Shown here piece after piece: positions 53,210 to 61,940 of a stretch of 64,000 nt of DNA; the stretch's first letter is position 1, and every line of letters begins with the position of its first letter. The stretch comes from Arcobacter sp. F2176. Its GTDB lineage: Bacteria > Campylobacterota > Campylobacteria > Campylobacterales > Arcobacteraceae. The translations under genes were made by a program, and so were the position numbers. A model generated the notes under the pieces. It was not told where the DNA came from. It saw nothing but the letters and a program-made list of their open reading frames with translations, and made no database searches. Location of the stretch: assembly GCF_004116465.1 (NCBI RefSeq), contig NZ_PDJV01000014.1, positions 1 to 64,000 on the forward strand. The letters run 5' to 3'.

Positions 53210-55364
53210 TTTTGCCACCTTGATTTGATTTATATAGACCTTCTTTAGGCCCATCAAAAACAATATTCCCATTATCTAACACAATAACCCTATCAACAAG
53301 ATCCAATATTGAAGTTTTGTGAGTAACTATAATTACAGTCTTATCTTGTATAATATTTTTTAATTTTTTAATAAAAGCTTTTTCAGTTTGACTATCCATT
53401 GAGTTTGTTGGCTCATCTAACATCAATATATTTGGATCGGAAATAAGTGCTCTTGCCAAAGTTACACTTTGTCTTTCTCCTCCACTTAATCCATCACCTC
53501 TTTCACCTACCATTAAATCAAAACCAGCTTCATGTTTACCTAGAAATTCATCAAGACCTGCAATCTTTGACACAGATATTAACTCCTCATCAGATACATA
53601 TTGTTCACCAATTGTTATATTATCTTTAATAGTTCCCATAAATAAAAATGGTTCTTGAGGAACTACTCCAATTGAACTTCTTAAATCAATAGGATCTATT
53701 TGTCTAACATCTACTTCATCGACAAGTATTGAACCATTTGTTGGCTCATATAAATTCATGATAAGTTTTAATAAAGTAGATTTTCCAGTACCAATTTTTC
53801 CTAATATTGCTACTTTTTCACCTTTTTTAATTGTCATATTAAGATTATTTAGTATCTTGTATTTACTCTGTTTATATGAAAAATCGACATTTTTAAATTC
53901 TATATTACCATTTAAATTAGGTCTACTAATATAATTCTTATTTTCTTTTTCAACTGGCATTTTCATGATTTCATCTAAATTATTCAAGGAAAGCATTGTT
54001 TTATCGTATCTCATTATTAAAGAAACTAATTGTGAGACAGGTGCTATTGTTCGACCATTTAACATCATAGAAGCAATGATTGCACCCATTGTTATATCAC
54101 CTTCACTTGCTAAATAAACTCCACCTGCAACAATCGCTATATTTGAGAACTGCGCTATATAGGCTGTAAAGAAAGTGATACTTTGAGATAAAAACTGACC
54201 TTTATCTGCAAAATGTACTGTTTTTCCAACACTTTGATCCCAATTTGTTCTCATTCTATTTTGTGCTTTCACACTTTTAATAATTTCAAGTCCAGTAACT
54301 GTTTCTATAAGTGTTGTTTGTTTTATTTGTTCTTCTTTTACTGATTTTTCAATTATGGTTTTTAGTGGTCTTTGCATATACCAAGATGTTCCAATAGAAA
54401 GAAGTACTGTTGCAAGAGTAATTAAAACAAGAGGGCCTGAAATATAAAATATTACTATTAAAAAAAATATGGCAAAAGGAAAATCCACAAAAGCAGCAAC
54501 AGTTGCACTTGTAAAAAACTCTCTAACACTCTCAAATGATTGTAATCTACTTACAAATTGTCCAGTTGAAGCTGGTTTTGAATCAATTTTTATATTTAAT
54601 ACATGGTTAAATATTTTATTTGCGATAATAGTATCAGTTCTTTTGCTAGCAATACCTAAAAAATATGCTCTTAATATCTTCATTATAAAATCAAATAACA
54701 TCACAAAACTAATGCCTATAAAAAGTACCCACATAGTATCAATAGCATTATTTGGTAAAACCCTATCATAAACATTCATTGTAAATAAAGGAGTAGCTAA
54801 AATAAAAAGATTTATAAACAAAGATACTAAAATAACTTGATTATAAAGACCTTTATTTCTAGCTAATGTTCCCCAAAACCACTCTTTTGGAGTTTCTACA
54901 AGAATTTCTTTATCTATTCTATTATTAAAATTATATTCTGGTTTTATAATTATTACTTCACCTATAAACTCAGAATTTAATTTTTCTAAAGATATTTCAG
55001 TCTCTCCAGAACTAACACCTGGAAGTATTATTTTAGCAATTGATGTTTTTTCATTATAATCTAAAAGTACACAAGATCTATTCTTTTCCAATAATAAAAC
55101 TGCGGGCAATGCCAATTTTGTGAGATTTTGTACATTTTCTCTTTTTACAGTTTTTGTTGTTAATCCAATTCTCTTAGAAGCTTTTATAAACATAGGTAAA
55201 TCAAAAGATCTATTATGTATAGGAAGATTAAATTTTAAAGAACCAGCTGAAGTTTCTCTTTTATAATATTTTGCCAAAAATAGTAAACACTCTAAGAGTG
55301 TATCTACTTCTCTTCGATCTTGTAAAGTGTTTAAATCTCGTTCTTCATTTTCCATGCTACTCAA
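53202..55364 (-). CDS. Type I secretion ABC exporter with degenerate C39-like domain (LapB family)
   Basis: The inner-membrane exporter has 720 residues. Residues 20-145 resemble a C39 peptidase fold but lack a convincing catalytic Cys/His pair, as in exporters of RTX adhesins, where the domain binds substrate. A six-helix membrane domain (about 170-450) and an ATPase follow, with Walker A GKIGTGKSTLLKL, signature GLSGGERQSVTLA and Walker B ILMLDEPTNSMD. The first frame codon is TTG at 55362-55364, well spaced from AAAGG; an ATG three codons later is less well spaced. It leads the operon exporter-adaptor-WG lipoprotein-kinase. Confidence 0.93.
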   Translation of the reverse strand: MSSMENEERDLNTLQDRREVDTLLECLLFLAKYYKRETSAGSLKFNLPIHNRSFDLPMFIKASKRIGLTTKTVKRENVQNLTKLALPAVLLLEKNRSCVLLDYNEKTSIAKIILPGVSSGETEISLEKLNSEFIGEVIIIKPEYNFNNRIDKEILVETPKEWFWGTLARNKGLYNQVILVSLFINLFILATPLFTMNVYDRVLPNNAIDTMWVLFIGISFVMLFDFIMKILRAYFLGIASKRTDTIIANKIFNHVLNIKIDSKPASTGQFVSRLQSFESVREFFTSATVAAFVDFPFAIFFLIVIFYISGPLVLITLATVLLSIGTSWYMQRPLKTIIEKSVKEEQIKQTTLIETVTGLEIIKSVKAQNRMRTNWDQSVGKTVHFADKGQFLSQSITFFTAYIAQFSNIAIVAGGVYLASEGDITMGAIIASMMLNGRTIAPVSQLVSLIMRYDKTMLSLNNLDEIMKMPVEKENKNYISRPNLNGNIEFKNVDFSYKQSKYKILNNLNMTIKKGEKVAILGKIGTGKSTLLKLIMNLYEPTNGSILVDEVDVRQIDPIDLRSSIGVVPQEPFLFMGTIKDNITIGEQYVSDEELISVSKIAGLDEFLGKHEAGFDLMVGERGDGLSGGERQSVTLARALISDPNILMLDEPTNSMDSQTEKAFIKKLKNIIQDKTVIIVTHKTSILDLVDRVIVLDNGNIVFDGPKEGLYKSNQGGKNE

Positions 55365-55381
55365 AATAGACCTTTCTTATA

Positions 55382-55402
55382 ATTATAGTTATAGTTATAG
55401 TT
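55382..55402 (-). promoter_or_regulatory. T1SS operon -10 box overlapped by three ATAGTT repeats
   Basis: The plus strand reads ATAGTT three times in tandem (55385-55402). On the minus strand the end of this run forms ACTATAATTATAAG with a TATAAT at 55382-55387, 18 bp before the TTG start. Slippage in the hexamer would alter spacing upstream of the -10. Confidence 0.45.
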
Positions 55403-55449
55403 TAATACAACAATTAGTGTTTATTTGTACCGCCATTATTTTCTCTGAT

Positions 55450-56922
55450 TTAATTATCAGTCTTGACATCATTGAGATGTTTTTTATTTTTCTCTTCTGA
55501 TAACTTAAATGATTCTATTATAGAACTATCTGTATCACTTATCAAACTATCTAAATCTTCTTGTGTACTCTTATTTTGTTTATCTGGTTCATACTCTATT
55601 ATTCTTGGTTTTATCTCTTCACAGTTTTGATTCTTTGATTCTAATACATTATCTGTCAATGATGAAAAATTGTACATCAATTGATAATAATTTACTATTC
55701 TATTATATTCTATTTCTATTAATGTTTTTACTGATTCAAATAACTCATCTTGTGCATTTAATATATCTATAAAGGTTCTTGTCCCTGCTGAAAATTGCTC
55801 TTTATATATATCTACTATATTTGTATTTGCTTTTACATACTCTTCTATCTCATTTATTCTTGCTTTATATCTCTCATTTTTCCCATACAATGATTTTACA
55901 TTTGAAACTATCTCTCCTGTAATATCGTCAAGATTCTTCTTCTCTTCATTTAGAAATATCTTCTCTTGTTCTGTTGCTATTTTATTTTTATTCCCATTAT
56001 ACAAATTCCAGTTAAGGTTCAATCTTGCTGCAACATTTTTTGTTGTTCCATCTCCTAACAAATCTATATCTTTATCATATGATGCTCTTAATTCAAAGTT
56101 TAACTTTGGTAAAAACTCCCCTTTTGCTTGTGCTATCTTCTCTCTTTGTGCTTTTATCTTCTCTATTTGTTCTTTTATTTTACTATTATTTAATACTGCC
56201 CGTTTCACAGCATCTTCTATTGTTTTTGGTACTTTTTTCTCATCTATTATTGGTCTACAAACCCTTCCTTTTGGCTCTTTCCCTACATATCTTCTATATG
56301 ATGCTATTGCTGTATCTTTTTTATCTTCTTCATCTATATATTTGTTTTTTACCAAATGCAATTTTGACGATACTTGATAAGTCTCTAATATCTCTCCACT
56401 TATCTTCTCATTTTCTTTTGCTATAATCATATTATCTTCATTTACTTTTACCATATTTTTGGTTACTCGTAATATCTCTTCACTTTTTACTAAATCTGTA
56501 TATACTTTTATTGATTCTAACACTGTTGATTCTATTGCATCAAAGCTTCTATATTTATTTGACAAATCCTCGTATCTTGATTGTGCTACTTGCGATGGTG
56601 TTATCCCTCCATCATACAAATATTGTTTTAGAATTAGTGTTGCTAGCATCCCATCTTGTGTCGTCCATTCTCCATCTGTATTTGAACTCTTCCTATCTTT
56701 ATTATCCCTTGATCGTTCTATATATGTCTCTAAATCTAAAGTTGGCAAGTAATTACCCTCTCTATCATCTACATATTTACTGTATCCTTTTTGATTTTCT
56801 AATTCTGCTTGTACTGTTGGATTATTTATTAAAACTTTTGATACTGTATCTTTTAAACTTACAGCATTTAATTCAATTGAGAATAAGGAAAAAGCAAAAA
56901 TAATAAAGAATAGTTTTTTCAT
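55450..56922 (-). CDS. TolC-family outer membrane channel, copy A
   Basis: The outer-membrane duct of a type I system. The 490-residue protein has a signal peptide (residues 1-20, ending LNA) and the OEP fold in two halves: VSLKDTVSKVLINNPTVQAE, later SRYEDLSNKYRSFDAIEST, and AVKRAVLNNSKIKEQIEKIK, RTFIDILNAQDELFESVKTL. A charged tail of about 55 residues follows the last helix, longer than in TolC. From Gln44 to near the stop it is identical to copy B. It lies 85 bp upstream of the exporter gene and is divergent from the regulator gene. Confidence 0.93.
   Translation of the reverse strand: MKKLFFIIFAFSLFSIELNAVSLKDTVSKVLINNPTVQAELENQKGYSKYVDDREGNYLPTLDLETYIERSRDNKDRKSSNTDGEWTTQDGMLATLILKQYLYDGGITPSQVAQSRYEDLSNKYRSFDAIESTVLESIKVYTDLVKSEEILRVTKNMVKVNEDNMIIAKENEKISGEILETYQVSSKLHLVKNKYIDEEDKKDTAIASYRRYVGKEPKGRVCRPIIDEKKVPKTIEDAVKRAVLNNSKIKEQIEKIKAQREKIAQAKGEFLPKLNFELRASYDKDIDLLGDGTTKNVAARLNLNWNLYNGNKNKIATEQEKIFLNEEKKNLDDITGEIVSNVKSLYGKNERYKARINEIEEYVKANTNIVDIYKEQFSAGTRTFIDILNAQDELFESVKTLIEIEYNRIVNYYQLMYNFSSLTDNVLESKNQNCEEIKPRIIEYEPDKQNKSTQEDLDSLISDTDSSIIESFKLSEEKNKKHLNDVKTDN
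55454..56793. repeat. 1340-bp direct repeat shared by the tolC-like genes, copy A
   Basis: No difference from 57771-59110 was found in the parts compared, at a constant offset of 2317 bp with no gap; synonymous positions are also the same. Identity stops sharply at both ends inside the two genes. Confidence 0.9.
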
Positions 56923-56960
56923 AGATTTCCTTAAGACAAAACATACATATAATTTATTTT

Positions 56961-56970
56961 ATTATATAAT
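56961..56970. promoter_or_regulatory. Overlapping divergent -10 boxes, tolC A and regulator
   Basis: ATTATATAAT holds TATAAT on the plus strand (56965-56970, 32 bp before the regulator ATG) and on the minus strand (56961-56966, 39 bp before the tolC copy A start). Two polymerases could not use both at once. Confidence 0.45.
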
Positions 56971-57001
56971 AATATGAATTATAGCAAAACTAGGTTAATA
57001 A

Positions 57002-57736
57002 ATGATTACGAATAAGTTACATAATATCAATAATAACATTTTACTTGATAAAATTCTAAAAGATATAAATATCCTATACATAGAAGATGAACTTAACATT
57101 AGAATGAATATATCCAAAACATTAAAACTTATTGTAAACAATGTTTTTGATCTTCCTGATACAGTTCATGCCCTTGATATATTAAATAACAATAAAATAG
57201 ATTTAATTATTTGTGACATAAACTTGCCAAAACAAAATGGAATAGATTTTATTAAAATAGTTAGAGAGAAGTTTCCAAAATTTCCAACTATTTTATTAAG
57301 TGCTTCAACTGATAAAAAATATTTATTGGAAGCTACAAGATTAAAATTGATTGATTACTTAGTAAAACCAATTGATTTTGTTGTTCTTCAAAATGCCTTA
57401 CATAAAGTTGCCCTTGAAATATTAGAAGAAGGCAAATATGTCCTTAAATTTAAAGATGATATTTTTTATAACTATATAGAAAAGAAGTTATATAAACATA
57501 ATATTGAAAATGCAATTCCTTTAACATCAAATGAAATATTATTATTAGACTTTTTAATAATTCATGACCAAAGACTTATTTCACAAGAAGAAATAAAAGC
57601 TACTATTTGGGAAGACGAAGAGTATGCAACTGATTCTGCGTTAAAAAACTTGATTAGTAAATTACGAAAAAAAATAGGTAAAAATAGTATTATCAATACA
57701 TCTGGATTTGGATACAAAATAGACTATAATAATTAA
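57002..57736 (+). CDS. OmpR-family response regulator
   Basis: The 244-residue protein has a receiver domain (about 22-138) with acidic Glu28 and Asp29, phosphoacceptor Asp72 (LIICDINLPKQNG), Ser100 and Lys122 (YLVKPID), and a C-terminal winged helix (about 160-244) with TSNEILLLDFLIIH, ISQEEIKATIW and SALKNLISKLRKKIG, ending in the wing GFGYKIDY. It is the only plus-strand gene in the adhesin region and lies between the two tolC copies. Likely targets are the adhesin and channel promoters, which carry 11-bp tandem repeats; this is inferred. Confidence 0.92.
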   Translation: MITNKLHNINNNILLDKILKDINILYIEDELNIRMNISKTLKLIVNNVFDLPDTVHALDILNNNKIDLIICDINLPKQNGIDFIKIVREKFPKFPTILLSASTDKKYLLEATRLKLIDYLVKPIDFVVLQNALHKVALEILEEGKYVLKFKDDIFYNYIEKKLYKHNIENAIPLTSNEILLLDFLIIHDQRLISQEEIKATIWEDEEYATDSALKNLISKLRKKIGKNSIINTSGFGYKIDYNN

Positions 57737-57757
57737 TTCTCTACTATAGACTATTTG

Positions 57758-59242
57758 TTACAAAGTTTGTTTATCAGTCTTGACATCATTGAGATGTTTT
57801 TTATTTTTCTCTTCTGATAACTTAAATGATTCTATTATAGAACTATCTGTATCACTTATCAAACTATCTAAATCTTCTTGTGTACTCTTATTTTGTTTAT
57901 CTGGTTCATACTCTATTATTCTTGGTTTTATCTCTTCACAGTTTTGATTCTTTGATTCTAATACATTATCTGTCAATGATGAAAAATTGTACATCAATTG
58001 ATAATAATTTACTATTCTATTATATTCTATTTCTATTAATGTTTTTACTGATTCAAATAACTCATCTTGTGCATTTAATATATCTATAAAGGTTCTTGTC
58101 CCTGCTGAAAATTGCTCTTTATATATATCTACTATATTTGTATTTGCTTTTACATACTCTTCTATCTCATTTATTCTTGCTTTATATCTCTCATTTTTCC
58201 CATACAATGATTTTACATTTGAAACTATCTCTCCTGTAATATCGTCAAGATTCTTCTTCTCTTCATTTAGAAATATCTTCTCTTGTTCTGTTGCTATTTT
58301 ATTTTTATTCCCATTATACAAATTCCAGTTAAGGTTCAATCTTGCTGCAACATTTTTTGTTGTTCCATCTCCTAACAAATCTATATCTTTATCATATGAT
58401 GCTCTTAATTCAAAGTTTAACTTTGGTAAAAACTCCCCTTTTGCTTGTGCTATCTTCTCTCTTTGTGCTTTTATCTTCTCTATTTGTTCTTTTATTTTAC
58501 TATTATTTAATACTGCCCGTTTCACAGCATCTTCTATTGTTTTTGGTACTTTTTTCTCATCTATTATTGGTCTACAAACCCTTCCTTTTGGCTCTTTCCC
58601 TACATATCTTCTATATGATGCTATTGCTGTATCTTTTTTATCTTCTTCATCTATATATTTGTTTTTTACCAAATGCAATTTTGACGATACTTGATAAGTC
58701 TCTAATATCTCTCCACTTATCTTCTCATTTTCTTTTGCTATAATCATATTATCTTCATTTACTTTTACCATATTTTTGGTTACTCGTAATATCTCTTCAC
58801 TTTTTACTAAATCTGTATATACTTTTATTGATTCTAACACTGTTGATTCTATTGCATCAAAGCTTCTATATTTATTTGACAAATCCTCGTATCTTGATTG
58901 TGCTACTTGCGATGGTGTTATCCCTCCATCATACAAATATTGTTTTAGAATTAGTGTTGCTAGCATCCCATCTTGTGTCGTCCATTCTCCATCTGTATTT
59001 GAACTCTTCCTATCTTTATTATCCCTTGATCGTTCTATATATGTCTCTAAATCTAAAGTTGGCAAGTAATTACCCTCTCTATCATCTACATATTTACTGT
59101 ATCCTTTTTGTTGTTGCAACTCTGCTTGAATAGTAGGGTTATTAATCATTACAGCAGATACTGTTTCTTTTAAACTTACGGCATTTAAACTTAAATTTAC
59201 AACTAACATTGTAATTAAAAATAAAAAGAATCTATTTTGCAA
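57758..59242 (-). CDS. TolC-family outer membrane channel, copy B
   Basis: A second 494-residue outer-membrane channel gene. Signal peptide and first 43 residues (for example NLSLNAVSLKETVSAVMINN) differ clearly from copy A though they align, whereas the rest is identical up to ...VKTD, after which copy B ends KQTL. Both copies have intact frames and separate promoters. It converges on the regulator gene with 21 bp between stops. Having two channels for one exporter could adjust dose, or one may serve another exporter. Confidence 0.93.
   Translation of the reverse strand: MQNRFFLFLITMLVVNLSLNAVSLKETVSAVMINNPTIQAELQQQKGYSKYVDDREGNYLPTLDLETYIERSRDNKDRKSSNTDGEWTTQDGMLATLILKQYLYDGGITPSQVAQSRYEDLSNKYRSFDAIESTVLESIKVYTDLVKSEEILRVTKNMVKVNEDNMIIAKENEKISGEILETYQVSSKLHLVKNKYIDEEDKKDTAIASYRRYVGKEPKGRVCRPIIDEKKVPKTIEDAVKRAVLNNSKIKEQIEKIKAQREKIAQAKGEFLPKLNFELRASYDKDIDLLGDGTTKNVAARLNLNWNLYNGNKNKIATEQEKIFLNEEKKNLDDITGEIVSNVKSLYGKNERYKARINEIEEYVKANTNIVDIYKEQFSAGTRTFIDILNAQDELFESVKTLIEIEYNRIVNYYQLMYNFSSLTDNVLESKNQNCEEIKPRIIEYEPDKQNKSTQEDLDSLISDTDSSIIESFKLSEEKNKKHLNDVKTDKQTL
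57771..59110. repeat. 1340-bp direct repeat shared by the tolC-like genes, copy B
   Basis: Partner of 55454-56793. The flanks encode related but diverged N-termini, so the identity is newer than the duplication. Recombination between the direct copies would delete the regulator gene. Confidence 0.9.
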
Positions 59243-59282
59243 AGTATTTCCTTATAAGTAGAGTAAAATAATAATATATATT

Positions 59283-59288
59283 ATTATA
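59283..59288 (-). promoter_or_regulatory. -10 box for tolC copy B
   Basis: TAGGTTATAATAATA on the minus strand gives TATAAT 41 bp before the copy B start. Two more TATAAT hexamers lie farther upstream at 59379-59384 and 59412-59417, so several starts are possible in this 238-bp gap. Confidence 0.4.
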
Positions 59289-59411
59289 ACCTAAAAAATC
59301 CAATTTGAGACTATAAAAATAGTGAAAATTTCAAATTAATAAGTAATTTAATTATTTTTTTTGATTTAAATTACTTTAATTATAATAAATAAAAAATTCA
59401 TTTAATTATTT

Positions 59412-59445
59412 ATTATAACTAGAAGTAGTATCAAAGTAGTATCAA
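59412..59445 (-). promoter_or_regulatory. Tandem 11-bp repeat next to a distal -10 box, tolC copy B
   Basis: AGTAGTATCAA occurs twice without a gap on the plus strand (59424-59434 and 59435-59445). On the minus strand this reads as two direct repeats ending 6 bp before a TATAAT at 59412-59417. Layout matches the adhesin promoter, with a loose shared pattern ACTTT-N6-ACTT. Confidence 0.4.
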
Positions 59446-59467
59446 AAAAGAAAAAATATAAGAGAAA

Positions 59468-59492
59468 TATAGAAAACTAATTATTTTCTATA
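59468..59492 (-). terminator. Hairpin overlapping the RND gene stop
   Basis: TATAGAAAA (59468-59476) and TTTTCTATA (59484-59492) form a 9-bp stem; the stop codon of the RND gene lies across the loop. T-rich sequence follows on the minus strand. Confidence 0.6.
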
Positions 59493-61940
59493 TGGTTTGA
59501 AAATAATTAGTAATCGAGGAAGAAGAAGTAAAGCTGAGCATAACATTGCAATCATAACAATTACAGTTAATAATCCAAAATAAATAGTTGGTATAAGATT
59601 TGATAAAACTAAAATAGAAAAACCAAGTACTACTACTAAGGTAGTATAATACATAGCATAACCAATACTTGCATGAGATCTTTTCATAGCTTCAATATAA
59701 TCATGGTCAACTTTAAACTCTTCTTTAAATCTATGTATATAATGAATAGTATCATCAACCCCTATTCCTATACTAATAGCAGCAATTGTTATTGTCATAA
59801 TATCCAAAGGAATTCCAAGCCATCCCATTATTCCAAATACAATACCAATAGGTACAATATTTGTAATAATAGCAATAAGTGCCACTTTTATTGATCTAAA
59901 TAAAATAATAAACATCAAGAATAAAATAGCAATTACAAATCCTAAGGTTTTGATTTGAGAATTAAAAAGTGATTGGAGCATATTATTATACAAAACCATA
60001 ATTCCAGTTACTTTGTAACTTGCTTCACTTTGTGGAATCATTTCTTTTAAATCATTTTTAATCTTATTTAAAAAATCATTTCTTCTAAGATTTGGATTTG
60101 AATCTATTATTCTAAGGCTAAATCTAGCTTCATTTTTCTTAATATCTATATAAGGAGACAGTATTAGATTCTTGTATTTTTCAGGTAATTTGTTATATAA
60201 AAGAGCTAATTTAAAACCATCAAGAGGCTCACCTTTGTTTAAAGTTTTGCCTATTTTTAATAGTGTTGCTAAAGACTGAACATTACCTACTGAATCTAGG
60301 CTTTCTAAATAATTGTGTACTTTCATAATCAAAGCCATCTTATCTTCTGTAAACCAATACTGGGCATCATTTGAAGTTGATTCAAACTCATCTTCAAAAG
60401 AGAAATCATCAGAAGAAGACTCTTTTTTAGCTTTCTTTTCAACTTTGAAATCTAAGATAATATCTAATGGTGTTGTTCCACCAAGTTTTTTGTCAATTAC
60501 TTCCATACCTTTGTATATCTGTGTATCTTTTTTAAAATAATTAATAAAAGAATTCTCAACTTTTAATTTTGTAGTTCCAGTTAAACTAAAAACAATAATC
60601 AAAGCTGTTCCAATAAAAATGTATTTTGATTTATTTTCTACTATATATGAACTAAAAGAAGTCAAAGAAGAATGATTTTCAAGTTTTTTGTGGGGTCTTT
60701 TTATCTCACTCATTATTAAAATTGTTGGAAAAACAATAAATGAAATAAACAAAGACATTGCAATACCTGCACTCATCATCCAACCAAGATTTATAACAGG
60801 TACAATTCCAGAAAATACCAATGAACCAAAACCAGCAATAGTGGTGATAATTGCAAAAAACGATGGATTTAATTTTGATAGAATTGTGTTAATTACTAAT
60901 TTATATTGACTAGCATGTACAAATCTTCCGCTTAACTCTCTATATCGTACTATAAGATGTAACACAATTGAAATAGTAATTATTAACTGTAACGCAATAA
61001 AATTAGATGAGATAACAGTAATCTCCCAACCAAATAGCCCCAATATTCCTGAAGTTGCAATAACGGATAATATACAAATTAATATAGGTAGAGTTATCCA
61101 AATAACTTGTCTAAATATTACCCATAAAACAAAAATCAAAATAAATACAAGCGTAGTTCCATAAACAGCTAAATCATTTTTTACAAAGCTAATAACATCA
61201 TTAGCAATCATACTAGTTCCACCAAGGAATAGTGTTGCTTGATTGTCATATTTTTTTATTATTGTTCTTACATCTAAAATATTTTGATGTTCTGCTTTTC
61301 TAAGTTTATCTCTATATATTTTGAACTCATTTTTTACGCTCTCAAGTTCAATAGCCTCAGGGTTAGTAATAGTTCCATCCCTTTGTTTTTTAATTAAAGC
61401 ATTTCTTTTGTCCAAAAAGTCAAAATATTCATCATCTCTAATTAGATTTATAACTACTGATGTGGTTTTAAAATCACTACTTACAAGGGCATTTTTATAC
61501 AAAGGACTTGTAAGAAATTCTTTTTTTGCAAGTTTCTTATCGACATCTTTATCTTCTAAAAGATTTACCTTATCAACAAGGTCTTTTATCTCTCTAACAG
61601 GTGATTCGAGCATAGGAACAGTTAAAATTGATGTTACTAATTCTACTCTTGGGAGTTTTTCTAAATCACTTGAAATATCTCTTATCAAATCTAAACTACT
61701 CTTTGATAATAAGTCATTTTTAGGACTTACAGTTAAAACTAAAATATCCCTATTTTTATATCTTTTATTAACTTCTCTTGTTAGTTTTAGGTCTTTGTCA
61801 TTTTCTAAAAGTAGCGTTTCTGAAGAGGCATCTATTTGTAGTTTTGTAGCGTAGTATCCTAAAAAAGATATAAGTAAAAGAAGAGCTACTAAAACTTTTT
61901 TAGGATTGTTTAAGATAAATTTATCAAAAAATGATTTCAT
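59481..61940 (-). CDS. RND/MMPL-family permease of the Mla-type operon
   Basis: The 819-residue protein has the RND plan: helix 1 at about 15-32, a large periplasmic loop (35-235), five helices (about 240-420), then a second half with a helix near 440, a loop (460-660) and five helices to the end. Typical motifs are ISIGIGVDDTIHYIHRFKEE and its weaker partner in the first half. It lacks the adaptor usual for drug efflux and is third in an mlaA-mlaC-RND operon, so transport of phospholipid or another lipid between membranes is the best guess. The start overlaps the mlaC stop by 1 nt. Confidence 0.85.
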   Translation of the reverse strand: MKSFFDKFILNNPKKVLVALLLLISFLGYYATKLQIDASSETLLLENDKDLKLTREVNKRYKNRDILVLTVSPKNDLLSKSSLDLIRDISSDLEKLPRVELVTSILTVPMLESPVREIKDLVDKVNLLEDKDVDKKLAKKEFLTSPLYKNALVSSDFKTTSVVINLIRDDEYFDFLDKRNALIKKQRDGTITNPEAIELESVKNEFKIYRDKLRKAEHQNILDVRTIIKKYDNQATLFLGGTSMIANDVISFVKNDLAVYGTTLVFILIFVLWVIFRQVIWITLPILICILSVIATSGILGLFGWEITVISSNFIALQLIITISIVLHLIVRYRELSGRFVHASQYKLVINTILSKLNPSFFAIITTIAGFGSLVFSGIVPVINLGWMMSAGIAMSLFISFIVFPTILIMSEIKRPHKKLENHSSLTSFSSYIVENKSKYIFIGTALIIVFSLTGTTKLKVENSFINYFKKDTQIYKGMEVIDKKLGGTTPLDIILDFKVEKKAKKESSSDDFSFEDEFESTSNDAQYWFTEDKMALIMKVHNYLESLDSVGNVQSLATLLKIGKTLNKGEPLDGFKLALLYNKLPEKYKNLILSPYIDIKKNEARFSLRIIDSNPNLRRNDFLNKIKNDLKEMIPQSEASYKVTGIMVLYNNMLQSLFNSQIKTLGFVIAILFLMFIILFRSIKVALIAIITNIVPIGIVFGIMGWLGIPLDIMTITIAAISIGIGVDDTIHYIHRFKEEFKVDHDYIEAMKRSHASIGYAMYYTTLVVVLGFSILVLSNLIPTIYFGLLTVIVMIAMLCSALLLLPRLLIIFKPYRK

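Noticed and set aside
56025-56426. Leu-rich plus-strand open frames antisense to both tolC copies
   Set aside because: They lie wholly inside the channel genes, lack ribosome sites and have the composition expected from the reverse of Glu/Lys/Asn codons. Their presence in both copies only reflects the identical DNA.
55450-56922. TQEDLDSLISD motif in the tail of the TolC-like proteins, similar to the CheY-docking motif
   Set aside because: The protein is exported and the tail is periplasmic, so it could not meet CheY. It shows how easily acidic sequences resemble the motif, which is a caution for the CheZ finding.
59243-59480. Possible small gene in the largest gap of the window
   Set aside because: The stretch is extremely AT-rich with many stops in all frames; only promoter-like boxes, a tandem repeat and a terminator hairpin are visible.
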